A stretch of DNA of 64,000 nt. Source: Acidimicrobiia bacterium (lineage in GTDB: Bacteria > Actinomycetota > Acidimicrobiia > Spongiisociales > UBA5794). Of the stretch, positions 8,085 to 17,674 are shown one piece after another. The notes below the pieces were generated by a model that saw nothing but the letters and a program-made list of their open reading frames with translations, searched no databases and had not been told where the DNA came from. The position numbers and the translations under genes were made by a program. The DNA is taken from the NCBI GenBank assembly GCA_036396535.1, contig DASWKR010000017.1, positions 1 to 64,000 on the forward strand. The letters run 5' to 3'. Position 1 is the stretch's first letter; the number at the start of each line of letters is the position of its first letter.

Positions 8085-9139
8085 GCGGGCTCGATGCGCG
8101 GCTCAAGCTCTCGAGGGGGGCGTTCGATCTCGACGTCTCTCTCGTGGTGGCCGCCGGCGAGACGCTCGCTCTGCTCGGGCCGAACGGGTCCGGGAAGACG
8201 AGCACCGTGCTGGCGCTCGCAGGCTTGGCTGCGATCGACGAGGGACACATCGAGCTCGAAGGGAACATCCTCGACGACCCCGGTCTCGGGGTGTTCGTGC
8301 CGCCGGACCGTCGCCGCATCGGTGTCGTCTTCCAGGACTACGCCCTGTTCCCACACCTGACCGTTGCCGCAAACGTGGGATTCGCCATCACCAGCGGGAA
8401 CCGCCGGGCACCGGACGCGGCGGAGCGAACGGCGGCGTGGCTGCAGCGGCTCAGGCTCGAGGATCTCGCCGACCGCAAGCCCGGCCGGCTGTCCGGCGGT
8501 GAGTCGCAGCGCGTCGCACTCGCCAGGGCGCTGGCGAGCGAACCCTCGCTCCTCCTCCTCGACGAGCCATTGGCGGCGCTCGACGTCGCCATCAAGGCCG
8601 CACTGCGGCGAGAGCTCGCCGACCATCTCGCCGGGTTCGCAGGCCCCCGGATCTTGATCACCCACGATCCGACGGATGCCTTCCTGCTCGCAGACACGAT
8701 CGCCATCATCGAAGCAGGAGGCGTCGTCCAGGTGGGACGGGCCGACGACCTGCGCCGTCATCCACGCTCGGCGTACGCCGCCGACTTGGCCGGGGTGAAC
8801 CTGCTGGCAGGGACCGCCACACGCGGCGACGTGGTGATGGAGTCCGGACCGCCGATGCAGATCGCCGAGACGGGCGTGGGCGGGCGCGTTCTGCTGACGA
8901 TCCACCCGAGGGCCATCTCGTTGCACGTCGAGCCCCCTTCCGGAAGTCCCAGGAACGCATGGCAGACGTCGATCGTGTGGATCGAGCCGATCGGAGACCG
9001 GGTCCGGGTCCAGCTCGGCACGCCTCACCCTCTCACTGCCGAGATCACTGAGGGCTCGATGACCCGCATGGGCCTCACGGTCGGGTCTGCGGTGTGGGTC
9101 GCCATCAAGGCGACCGAGATCGGAGTGCAGCCGGCCTGA
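8081..9139 (+). CDS. modC: Molybdate-type ABC transporter ATP-binding protein
   Basis: A 352-residue ABC ATPase with a C-terminal TOBE-type oxyanion domain. Walker A GPNGSGKT is at residues 33-40, the Q-loop VVFQDYALFPHLTV at about 82-95, signature LSGGE at 137-141 and Walker B LLLLDEP at 157-163. The last 120 residues (from about AGTATRG onward) form the regulatory TOBE part found in ModC. The GTG at 8081 overlaps the modB TGA; a second GTG at 8069 is also possible. It converges with the molybdoenzyme operon, leaving 11 bp. Confidence 0.82.
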   Translation: MSGLDARLKLSRGAFDLDVSLVVAAGETLALLGPNGSGKTSTVLALAGLAAIDEGHIELEGNILDDPGLGVFVPPDRRRIGVVFQDYALFPHLTVAANVGFAITSGNRRAPDAAERTAAWLQRLRLEDLADRKPGRLSGGESQRVALARALASEPSLLLLDEPLAALDVAIKAALRRELADHLAGFAGPRILITHDPTDAFLLADTIAIIEAGGVVQVGRADDLRRHPRSAYAADLAGVNLLAGTATRGDVVMESGPPMQIAETGVGGRVLLTIHPRAISLHVEPPSGSPRNAWQTSIVWIEPIGDRVRVQLGTPHPLTAEITEGSMTRMGLTVGSAVWVAIKATEIGVQPA

Positions 9140-9150
9140 GTTGTGGCCGA

Positions 9151-9894
9151 TCAGCCGTTGGCGACCCTCACGGTGAGGCGCGCCCTGGCGGCAAGGTCGA
9201 GCCAGCACCCAGCCGAGCCGGCGTGAAGACCGGCGAGGCCCTCCCAACGTCGGGCGGCGTCCTCGTAGAGGCGAGCGACGAGCGGACCATCCCCTGCCAG
9301 GGCGGCATGAGGATCGGCCGAGCCGCCGGCGAGCTCGGCCGCTTCGCTCGCCGGGATCACCAGCCCTCCCCACAGCGAGCGGAGCCGGCTCACCAGATCA
9401 CCGGGTTGCCCAGTGGGCCCATAGCCGTCGTCGCCGGCGACCCCCCAAGCTCCGAGGGCCGGGGCGACACGCAGCCGATCTCCGATGGCGAGCAGGGCGG
9501 CTTTGTCCGCATCGATCCGGGGGTCGGCCGACGACCGGGCGGCGGCATCGAGCCACGGCACGGCCCATGGGACGATCCTGTCCGCCGCGAGGAAGCGGCG
9601 GTCCGAGTAAGCCTTGGTCGCCGTCGGCCCGTCCCCCTCCGCCCAGGCGACCGCCTCGGCCGCGGCGAGGCCCGCCGCGAATCGACACAGGTCGGCGAGC
9701 CCCGCGTCGGCGATCAGGTACGACCACTGGCGGGCGCGTCTCGACAGATCGGCCAGCGGATCGACCTCGGGGATCACCTCCTGCTCGGTCGGGTCGGCTG
9801 CCTGACCACCGAGGGGGCCGGCTACCCGGTTGCGGGCGATCGCCATCCAGCGGTCGGCCTCGAGCCGCGCCGCCTCCTCAGACTCGGTAGGCAT
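9151..9894 (-). CDS. Uncharacterised 247-aa protein, possible chaperone of the molybdoenzyme
   Basis: A 247-residue soluble, Ala-rich, largely helical protein without signal or membrane segment. Its ATG lies 17 bp inside the end of the catalytic molybdopterin subunit gene, so it is the third cistron of that operon. Dedicated TorD/NarJ/DmsD chaperones commonly occupy this place. The segment RFLAADRIVPWAVPWLDAA loosely resembles the F-x-x-H-x-x-W-x-P region of those chaperones, but the usual EPDH motif is not visible. I infer an assembly or insertion role from context and this weak likeness only. An unrelated accessory function is equally compatible with the sequence. Confidence 0.5.
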   Translation of the reverse strand: MPTESEEAARLEADRWMAIARNRVAGPLGGQAADPTEQEVIPEVDPLADLSRRARQWSYLIADAGLADLCRFAAGLAAAEAVAWAEGDGPTATKAYSDRRFLAADRIVPWAVPWLDAAARSSADPRIDADKAALLAIGDRLRVAPALGAWGVAGDDGYGPTGQPGDLVSRLRSLWGGLVIPASEAAELAGGSADPHAALAGDGPLVARLYEDAARRWEGLAGLHAGSAGCWLDLAARARLTVRVANG

Positions 9895-12595
9895 CGGGCG
9901 TCGGCCTCACGGGTCTCGCCAGCCACTCGGGTCTGCGCATACCTCCCGGCCCCGGACCAGGTCTGGTCATGGCGAGCCACTCCCGGTAGACGTCACGCGA
10001 CCTGGCGGTGTCCACGAAGATGTCGCCGTAGCGGTCCTCGGGAGCGGCGGGGCCGAGGCGGACTCGTTGATGCCAGGCGTGCATGCCGGAGACCGGGTCT
10101 GGATGGACCGGGAAAGCGAGGTTCTGGTGGACCCCGGCGTCGCGCCACCACACCCGCTCCGTGTCCGGGTCGTCCGACTTCCACGGCTCGATCCCCGACT
10201 TCTGCCTGAGCATCCATCCGTCCTCCTTGCGCTCGATGTCGACGAGCGCCGTCGACCACCGTTCCCCGCCGCGCTCCTCGTCGAGGCGCCAGCGTCCCAT
10301 GTGGTGCGATGCGGCGACCACGCCCGGTCGGATCCCCTCCGTGCGCCACACCCGCATGACGAAGTAGCCGATGTCCGTCGTGATGCGGACGAGGTCGGCC
10401 GTTTCGAGGCCGAGCTCGTCACCGTCGTATGGGTTGACCCAGAGCGGGTGGCCGTGCGAGATCTCGTACAGATACTTGGCGTTGCCCGATCGGGTGTGGA
10501 TCAGCGTCGGCAGCCGGAAGATGGGCAGCAGGATCCGCTCGTTGCCCGCCAGGTCGAGGTGGCGCCGGTCGACGTGGCTTGGCAGGTAGGTGGGGATCGC
10601 CTCCTCGTCCCACCCCCAGGCGGCCATCGTTTCCGAGTACCACTCGAGCTTCCCGGATGGTGTCCCGAAGCCTTTGCGCCTCACGCCGTCCACGCTCACC
10701 CCGGACTCGTCGGGCCGTTCGTTCACCAGATACACGTCGGATGACACCTCGAAGGCGCCGTACTTGCGCATGAACCCGAGCGGCGTCAGCCCTTCGGACC
10801 CTGCGCGTTCCGGGAGCCCGGGGACGGAGTGCTCGAACATCCAGCCGTAGTACTCGTCCACGGAGACGGGTCGGCTCGGATCGCGCGGCGACTCGAACCA
10901 CTTGCGGATGCCGAGGGCGCCGTCCTCGTCGATCTTCCAGGAGAGGTCGATCCAGAATTCGGTCTCCTCCCATACCTCTCCAGGGTTCGCTTCGTAGGTG
11001 CGCTCGATGCGCCTCCCTGCTCGCTCAGCGGCGACTCGCAAGACCGGCTGGCGGAACCCGATCCATTGGCCGGCGTGCGTCTCATAGCTGTGCGTGTCGT
11101 GGCGCTCGGATCCGAACCCCATCGGCAGCACGTAGTCGGCGAACCATGCCGTCTCCGACCAGGTGGGGGTGAGCGCGACGTGGAGCCCCACCTTGGTCTC
11201 GTCCGTGAGCATCTCGAGCCACGAGAACCCGTCCGGGTTCGTCCAGACCGGGTTGTACACCCTCGTGAAGTACACGTCGAGGCGGCCGCGCCCCTCGGCG
11301 AGGAAGTGCGGGAGGAGCATCGACAGCTCATGGTGGGCGAGCGGATACTCGGCAGGCCACAGCAGCTCGTTCCACCTGGAGTGCGGCGGGGGCATGTTCC
11401 AATGGGCCGGGCTCAGCTTGTCCCACGTATTTGGCGAGACTCCCCCCGGCGTGCCGACCGACCCCGTGAGCACGTGGAGGAAGAACAAGCAGCGAGCCAC
11501 CTGCCAGCCCCCGAGGTTGCCGGACCCGGCGGCTCTCCAGGTGTGCGAAGAGAACCGTGGGCCGGCGTCGGCGATACCGCGGGCGATCGCCTCGATCCGG
11601 GAGGCAGGCACGCCCGCCTCTTCGGCTGCGAACTCGAGGGTGTAGGCGGCGTATGTCTCCGCCAGCAGCCCGACGAACGCCTCGTAGGTGCGCGGTCCCT
11701 CCGGGGCGAGGCTCTCGAGGGCTCCCTCCCAGTCGACCCAGCGCCGCATGAACTCGTGGTCGACAGCATCCCACTCGAGTAGCCGGCCGGCGATGGCCAG
11801 CAAGATCGCCGCCTCGGTGCCCGGCCACGGCGACAGCCAGTAGTCGGACATGGCAGCGGTGTTCGACAGCCGCGGGTCGATCGTGGCGAGCTGCGCTCCC
11901 GCCTGCTTTCCCTCCATGATGCGTTGGGCGTGCGGGTTGAAGTAGTGGCCGGTCTCGAGGTGGGCGGACAGCAGGAGGATGAAGCGGGCGTTGGCGAAAT
12001 CGGCGGACGGGCGATCGCTGCCCATCCACATCGCGTAGCCGACCCGGGCGCTCGAGGAGCAGATGTTCGTGTGCGAGTTGTGGCCGTCGACGCCCCAAGC
12101 CTTCAGAGTGCGCTCCATGAACCCGTCCTCGCCCGGCCGGCCGACGTGGTACATGATCTCGTCGTGCCGTCCCTCCTCGATGGCGGCCCGGATCCTCGAC
12201 GCGATGTCGTCGAGCGCCTCGTCCCACGACACCCTTTCCCAGCCGCCGGCTCCCCTGGCGCCGACGCGGCGCATCGGGTGCAGGATCCGCTCGGGGTCGT
12301 ACATCTGGTTGAGGGTTGCCGGGCCCTTGGCACAGTTGCGGCCCCGCGACCCCGGGTGGGCGGGATTGCCCTCGAATCGGCGAACCTCGCCCGTCTCCTT
12401 GTCGACGTAGGCCAGGAGCCCGCAGGCAGACTCGCAGTTGAAACAGGTCGTCGGCACGAGCCGGAATCGGTTCTTCTTGCGTTCCGGCCAGGCTTGCGCG
12501 TCGTACTCCTCCCAGTCGTCCCACAGCTCGGGCGGCGGATAGCTGGTGAGCCCCGTTCCCGGGACGAGGCGCGGGATGTCGTCTCGGGTGCTCAC
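9878..12595 (-). CDS. Molybdopterin oxidoreductase catalytic subunit (DMSO reductase family)
   Basis: A 905-residue catalytic subunit binding a [4Fe-4S] cluster and bis-MGD molybdenum. The cluster cysteines are Cys51, 54, 58 and 88 (CFNCESAC then GRNCAKGP). Downstream come the MYDPERILHPMRRVG segment and GPGTEAA-like nucleotide motif variants, and the C-terminal MopB-type domain (LPTLIHTRSGNAKYLYE). Cys179 in HTNICSSSAR is positioned like the Mo-ligating Cys of polysulfide/thiosulfate reductases. I see no twin-arginine signal: the protein opens with STRDDIPRLVPG. GTG 12595 overlaps the upstream stop (GTGA). The substrate is unknown; thiosulfate/polysulfide reductase-like and formate dehydrogenase-like activities are alternatives. 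Confidence 0.82.
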   Translation of the reverse strand: MSTRDDIPRLVPGTGLTSYPPPELWDDWEEYDAQAWPERKKNRFRLVPTTCFNCESACGLLAYVDKETGEVRRFEGNPAHPGSRGRNCAKGPATLNQMYDPERILHPMRRVGARGAGGWERVSWDEALDDIASRIRAAIEEGRHDEIMYHVGRPGEDGFMERTLKAWGVDGHNSHTNICSSSARVGYAMWMGSDRPSADFANARFILLLSAHLETGHYFNPHAQRIMEGKQAGAQLATIDPRLSNTAAMSDYWLSPWPGTEAAILLAIAGRLLEWDAVDHEFMRRWVDWEGALESLAPEGPRTYEAFVGLLAETYAAYTLEFAAEEAGVPASRIEAIARGIADAGPRFSSHTWRAAGSGNLGGWQVARCLFFLHVLTGSVGTPGGVSPNTWDKLSPAHWNMPPPHSRWNELLWPAEYPLAHHELSMLLPHFLAEGRGRLDVYFTRVYNPVWTNPDGFSWLEMLTDETKVGLHVALTPTWSETAWFADYVLPMGFGSERHDTHSYETHAGQWIGFRQPVLRVAAERAGRRIERTYEANPGEVWEETEFWIDLSWKIDEDGALGIRKWFESPRDPSRPVSVDEYYGWMFEHSVPGLPERAGSEGLTPLGFMRKYGAFEVSSDVYLVNERPDESGVSVDGVRRKGFGTPSGKLEWYSETMAAWGWDEEAIPTYLPSHVDRRHLDLAGNERILLPIFRLPTLIHTRSGNAKYLYEISHGHPLWVNPYDGDELGLETADLVRITTDIGYFVMRVWRTEGIRPGVVAASHHMGRWRLDEERGGERWSTALVDIERKEDGWMLRQKSGIEPWKSDDPDTERVWWRDAGVHQNLAFPVHPDPVSGMHAWHQRVRLGPAAPEDRYGDIFVDTARSRDVYREWLAMTRPGPGPGGMRRPEWLARPVRPTPDAYRV

Positions 12596-14145
12596 GACAG
12601 CGGAACGCTCTGGCCGGCCCTCACGAAGGCGTCGTCGGCGCACCACACGCCGGCGGCGGCTGCGGCGCCACCGATCGCACCGTAGACGGCTGACCCCCCT
12701 GCGAGCGTGACGATCCCGAGCACGATCGGGACGGCGGCGCCGAGCACCATCCAGCCGAGCCACCACTCCAAGGCGTACCTCCCCTCCATGAGATGATGCG
12801 CCGCCTCGGCGGCGTTCCTCGTCGGATGCCGGGCCGCCAGGTCCGTGAGGGCAACCACGCCAACGGCCCCGCAACCGGCGACGAGGCACAGGGCGAACGG
12901 GCCCTCGAAGCCCTCGGCGTCGAATCCGAGCGTCGCCACGAGCCCGGCACCGCCTCCGACGGCCACTGCGGCCGCCACCATGTGCCACAGCAGCCTCGGA
13001 CTCTGCCACAGGTCGCGCCCCTCGGCCTGCCCGAAGAGGAAGGCGGTGTACCCGGCGACCGCCAGGCCGATCACCGCTGCCAACCAGGCGACGACGGCCA
13101 CGCCGACCTCGGATCCGACGACACCGAGAACCAGCCACACGACGAGGAGCAGCCCGTATCCGGCGAGGATCCACGCTCCCTTCACGAGCCACGATCCCCA
13201 TCGCCCCTTGGTGAGGAGGTATACGAACCGCTCCGGCCGTTTCAAATCGGCGACGAGGAGGGCCCCCGTGGCAGCGAGGAAGACCGCCGCGACGGCCGGG
13301 ATGCCGTGGCGCGCCAGTGAGGAAGACGTGCCTGCCCCGCCCAGCAGGGCGACGGCAGTTGCGATGGCGAGGCCGGCGGCGATGCCCTTGGTGAGGAAGT
13401 ACGAAGAGACCCGCCAGCCCCAGGGCATCGGGTGATCGGTCGTGTACACGACCCGGGCGAGACCGCCGTGCTCGTAGACGACTCCCGGCCCGGCTGCGGC
13501 GGCGTCCGGGGACAGATCGACGCCGAGGTAGGACGGCTCCGGATCGCGCCACAGTCCTCCGTCCCCCGGATCGACGGCGCCGAGCGGATCGAGGTTGGAT
13601 GCCTCGGCGCCCAGGTACCACAGGTTGGGACGCGTCCCCTGCTCGACGGAGCGCTGGGAGGTCTGCCGGGTCGCCACGATGCCGGCGATGCGGCTCGCAG
13701 GGTCGTCGAGGTCGCCTGCGATGATCGCCTGCTCAGGGCATACGACGACGCATGCGGGCTCGAGCCCGACCTCGACTCGATGCACGCAGTAGTTGCACTT
13801 CTGAGCCGTTTGGTCTCCGGGGTCGATGTAGAGGGCGTCGTACGGACAGGCTTGCAGGCAACTCTTGCACCCGATGCACCTTGAGGTGTCGAAGTCGACG
13901 ATCCCGTCGGGTCGCCGGAACAGGGCCGTCGTCGGACATATGTCGACACACGGCGCGTCCGTGCAGTGGTTGCACCGCATGACCGAGAAGAAGCGCTTCG
14001 TGTCGGGCCAGGTGCCCTTCTCGACGTACTTCACCCAGGTCCGGTTCACCCCGAGGGCCACGCCGTGCTCCGTCTTGCAGGCGACCGTGCATGCGTGGCA
14101 CCCGATGCACGTCGTCTGGTCGATGACAAACCCGTACCGGGTCAA
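12592..14145 (-). CDS. Four-cluster ferredoxin subunit fused to NrfD/DmsC-type membrane subunit
   Basis: A 517-residue fusion. Residues 1-140 hold sixteen cysteines in four DmsB-like groups: Cys13/16/19/23, 58/61/66/70, 90/93/96/100 and 117/120/132/136, enough for four [4Fe-4S] clusters. Residues about 225-510 form a multi-helix DmsC/NrfD-like membrane part that would exchange electrons with quinones. In most relatives these are two separate genes. TTG 14145 has GGGAGGAG 7 nt upstream and yields MTRYGFVID, the standard opening of such iron-sulfur subunits. It is translationally coupled to the catalytic subunit by a 4-bp overlap. Confidence 0.82.
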   Translation of the reverse strand: MTRYGFVIDQTTCIGCHACTVACKTEHGVALGVNRTWVKYVEKGTWPDTKRFFSVMRCNHCTDAPCVDICPTTALFRRPDGIVDFDTSRCIGCKSCLQACPYDALYIDPGDQTAQKCNYCVHRVEVGLEPACVVVCPEQAIIAGDLDDPASRIAGIVATRQTSQRSVEQGTRPNLWYLGAEASNLDPLGAVDPGDGGLWRDPEPSYLGVDLSPDAAAAGPGVVYEHGGLARVVYTTDHPMPWGWRVSSYFLTKGIAAGLAIATAVALLGGAGTSSSLARHGIPAVAAVFLAATGALLVADLKRPERFVYLLTKGRWGSWLVKGAWILAGYGLLLVVWLVLGVVGSEVGVAVVAWLAAVIGLAVAGYTAFLFGQAEGRDLWQSPRLLWHMVAAAVAVGGGAGLVATLGFDAEGFEGPFALCLVAGCGAVGVVALTDLAARHPTRNAAEAAHHLMEGRYALEWWLGWMVLGAAVPIVLGIVTLAGGSAVYGAIGGAAAAAGVWCADDAFVRAGQSVPLS

Positions 14146-14173
14146 GCGTGGTCTCCTCCCGATCGTGGCGAAC

Positions 14174-15046
14174 CTAGTCGGGTCGCACCGCGGCGAGGAG
14201 GTTCCCGTCCTCGACGATCTCGCGAAAGGCGCCCCTCAGGTCGTCGGTGGTTCCGGGCCGCCACACCGCGCAGATCTCCCTCTCGCCGATGGCGTCGCTG
14301 CGGCGCTCGAGCGGGGTCGGCCCGGACTCGGCGATCGACTCGGGGAGGACCGACCACCCCATGCCGAGATGGACGAACTGCCTGAGCACGAGTGGATTCG
14401 AGCTCTCACCGACGACCGTGGGCACGATCCCCGCCGCGGCGAGGGCGGCGTCGACGGCCCCCCTCGTATGGGAGCCCTCCGGGTAGAGCACCCACTCGAG
14501 ACCATCCAAAGAACCGGGGAGCGGCGGCCCGTAGACGTACAAGTCCTCGACGGCGACGACCTCGTGCTCCCCTGCCTTCACCGGCGCCACCACGTACACG
14601 AGGTCGTGATCGAACCCGAGGAGCTGGCGCGTCAGGCTCTCCGAGTCGTCGACGGAGATGCGCAGATCGACGGACGCCCTGCTGTCGCGAAATCGGGCGA
14701 TCCCGGACTCGAGCAGGTAGAGAAACGCCGCGTCGATCATGCCCACCCGCAACGTCCCACCCAGACCCTCGCGACGCGCCCGCACGCCTGCCGCCAGCGC
14801 CCGGGTCTGGCCGAGGACGGAGGCGGCGTATCGGGCGACCTCGTGTCCCACCTCGGTGAGGCGTCTCCGCCTGCCGTCCGCCTCGAACAGCGGTGCCCCG
14901 ACGATGTCCTCCAGCCGCGCCAGTCCCTGCGAGAGGGCGGGTTGCGATACACCCAGCAGGTCGGCGGCCTCGCCGAACGTTCCCGCACCGGCGACGGCAT
15001 CGATGTACGTGAGCTGGCGAAGGTGGACGGCCTCGAGATCAAACAT
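14174..15046 (-). CDS. LysR-family transcriptional regulator
   Basis: A 290-residue LTTR. The winged helix-turn-helix spans about residues 6-66 (LRQLTYIDAVAGAGTFGEAADLL, given in part, then VSQPALSQGLARLE), followed by a linker helix and an effector-binding domain from about residue 95 (GTLRVGMIDAAFLYLLESG). It is transcribed ahead of the molybdoenzyme operon with a 28-bp gap and divergently from the inositol-phosphate synthase gene, so the 100-bp intergenic region may serve both. Two inverted repeats of LTTR type lie there. The effector is unknown. Confidence 0.88.
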   Translation of the reverse strand: MFDLEAVHLRQLTYIDAVAGAGTFGEAADLLGVSQPALSQGLARLEDIVGAPLFEADGRRRRLTEVGHEVARYAASVLGQTRALAAGVRARREGLGGTLRVGMIDAAFLYLLESGIARFRDSRASVDLRISVDDSESLTRQLLGFDHDLVYVVAPVKAGEHEVVAVEDLYVYGPPLPGSLDGLEWVLYPEGSHTRGAVDAALAAAGIVPTVVGESSNPLVLRQFVHLGMGWSVLPESIAESGPTPLERRSDAIGEREICAVWRPGTTDDLRGAFREIVEDGNLLAAVRPD

Positions 15047-15057
15047 CCAGATATCCT

Positions 15058-15101
15058 ATCAAATCATTTCATTCATTTGATTTGATCGATTGAAGGTCAA
15101 A
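15058..15101. promoter_or_regulatory. Inverted repeats between LysR gene and ino1 (candidate LysR operator)
   Basis: ATCAAAT-N10-ATTTGAT occupies 15058-15081 and TTTGA-N11-TCAAA occupies 15081-15101, so two dyads share a border base. The stretch is strikingly AT-rich for this genome. LTTR sites are typically T-N11-A dyads located between a regulator and its divergent target. Assignment to this LysR protein is an inference. Confidence 0.5.
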
Positions 15102-15146
15102 GGGATACCGTTGACGCATCGCCCCCTCGGAGGAGGTCCGAACAAC

Positions 15147-16361
<1,215 letters not shown>

Positions 16362-16465
16362 CTCCGGAGGCGCGCAGCGGACGGGCTTCGCCCTCTGCTC
16401 GACCGTCTCCAGGAAGAGTGCAGCCGGACTGCGGACGCCCGGTGCGACCGTACTCCTCGGTGGCG

Positions 16466-16471
16466 TAACCT
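16466..16471 (+). promoter_or_regulatory. Putative -10 box (TAACCT) for the VOC gene
   Basis: TAACCT ends 7 nt before the GTG at 16479 and no Shine-Dalgarno lies between, again a leaderless arrangement. The preceding 100 bp after ino1 show no other recognisable element. Confidence 0.42.
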
Positions 16472-16478
16472 CGAGCCG

Positions 16479-16853
16479 GTGGATGCAGAACCGACCGGAC
16501 TGGTGACAACCATCATGCACGACACGACGGACCTCGATGAGGCCGTCGGGTTCTGGACGCGCATCCTCGGCATGGATGTCGTGCACCGCGATGCGACGTA
16601 CGCCTATCTGTCACGCTTCGACGAGGCCGGTCCTCGCCTGGCGTTCCAGCTGGTCCCCGAGTCGAAGGTCGGCAAGAACCGGCTCCACCTCGATGTCAAG
16701 GTCCCCGACCGCAAGGGCTTCGAGGGACTCGTCGTCGACCTCGGGGGGTCGGTCGTCCACGAGCAGGATGTTCCCGGCTATCCGACGTGGACGGTGATGC
16801 GCGACCCCCAGGGCAACGAGTTCTGCATCTACGAGGCCACGGAGATGCCATAG
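16479..16853 (+). CDS. VOC-superfamily protein (glyoxalase/bleomycin-resistance type)
   Basis: A 124-residue single-repeat vicinal-oxygen-chelate protein. It opens with the beta-strand and helix TTIMHDTTDLDEAVGFWTRILGM. Putative metal ligands are the early His, the central His in NRLHLDVKV and the C-terminal Glu in DPQGNEFCIYE. Members of this fold isomerise, cleave or bind small organic molecules; the substrate cannot be assigned. GTG is chosen as start because it lies just after a -10-like element and no better start exists before the first strand. A short GC hairpin (CGGGT/ACCCG) follows the stop. Confidence 0.78.
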   Translation: MDAEPTGLVTTIMHDTTDLDEAVGFWTRILGMDVVHRDATYAYLSRFDEAGPRLAFQLVPESKVGKNRLHLDVKVPDRKGFEGLVVDLGGSVVHEQDVPGYPTWTVMRDPQGNEFCIYEATEMP

Positions 16854-16875
16854 GCGGGTCGCCGCGCACCCGTCG

Positions 16876-17616
16876 TCATGTCAGTGCCGTGATCGCAACC
16901 CGCGAGCCGAGCCCTTCGTCTCCGACGACGATCCGGTAGCGCTCGCCGGCGTACGTGCCGGTGAACTCCCACCCTTCCTCGACGCGCTGCGGGACGTCGA
17001 ACAGCGCGGTGTACGCGTCGACGAGGTCGTCGAGCTCTCCCAGCGAGCGCACCACCAGGCCGTTCGGCGTCGCCTGGTCGAACGTCGCCAGGTCGGGGAG
17101 GAGGACGCCCGGAAAGCGCGCCGCCTCTGGAACGTCGCCGATGTCCCGGCTGTCCGGATCGCAGTAGGCCGCCAGGAGCTCGTCGATCGGCACCACGGCG
17201 GGCCCGGTGAGGGCGACCCACCTGGGATCGTCGAGGTCGACGTCGTCGACGACGTAGTCGGCTTCAGTGATGAGGTCGAGGCCGGCGATCCTCGCCTGCG
17301 CCCACAGATCCATGGCGTCGACGAGCGGATCGGGCGCCAGCGAGCGGGCCTCCTCGACGAGGTCTCGGCTCGCCGCGACGACCGCCGAGACCCTGTCCTG
17401 GTTTCCTCCCGTGTCGAGGAGCAGCAACTTCTCGACCGTGGGGCACAGCCTGCGGCGCGACGCGTCGGCGACGCCTGCGACCGGAGCGACCGTGGTGCTC
17501 GCCGACGTGACGGTTCCGTCGACAGGGCCATAGGTGGGCAGCGTCTCACGCGGCTGGCCGGCGCACCCCGTGGCGGCCACGAGGAGCAGAAAGGCGGGGA
17601 ACGCGGCTCGTCGCAT
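16876..17616 (-). CDS. Putative lipoprotein of unknown function
   Basis: A 246-residue exported protein: MRRAAFPAF, a hydrophobic core, then the lipobox ATGC with Cys18. The mature part is mixed alpha/beta without a motif I recognise, with two recognisable Asp-rich patches (DYVVDDVDLDDPRW). The ATG at 17616 is selected because it precedes the signal peptide directly; the frame stays open upstream without meaning. It is divergent from the kinase/LLM fusion gene and probably monocistronic. A lipoprotein of the outer membrane-facing envelope layer is all that can be supported. Confidence 0.68.
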   Translation of the reverse strand: MRRAAFPAFLLLVAATGCAGQPRETLPTYGPVDGTVTSASTTVAPVAGVADASRRRLCPTVEKLLLLDTGGNQDRVSAVVAASRDLVEEARSLAPDPLVDAMDLWAQARIAGLDLITEADYVVDDVDLDDPRWVALTGPAVVPIDELLAAYCDPDSRDIGDVPEAARFPGVLLPDLATFDQATPNGLVVRSLGELDDLVDAYTALFDVPQRVEEGWEFTGTYAGERYRIVVGDEGLGSRVAITALT

Positions 17617-17661
17617 CCACACGGTTGCACCAAGATAGCGAGCACTCCAGCCGAGGCTCTC

Positions 17662-17667
17662 TACGCT
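17662..17667 (+). promoter_or_regulatory. Putative -10 box (TACGCT) for the kinase/LLM fusion gene
   Basis: TACGCT ends 7 nt before the ATG at 17675, the same hexamer and nearly the same spacing as at the NADH dehydrogenase gene. No ribosome-binding site intervenes. Confidence 0.45.
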
Positions 17668-17674
17668 CGGCGCG

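Noticed and set aside
16855-16875. Short hairpin CGGGT/ACCCG after the VOC gene
   Set aside because: Only a 5-bp stem with no T-run; too weak to list as terminator.
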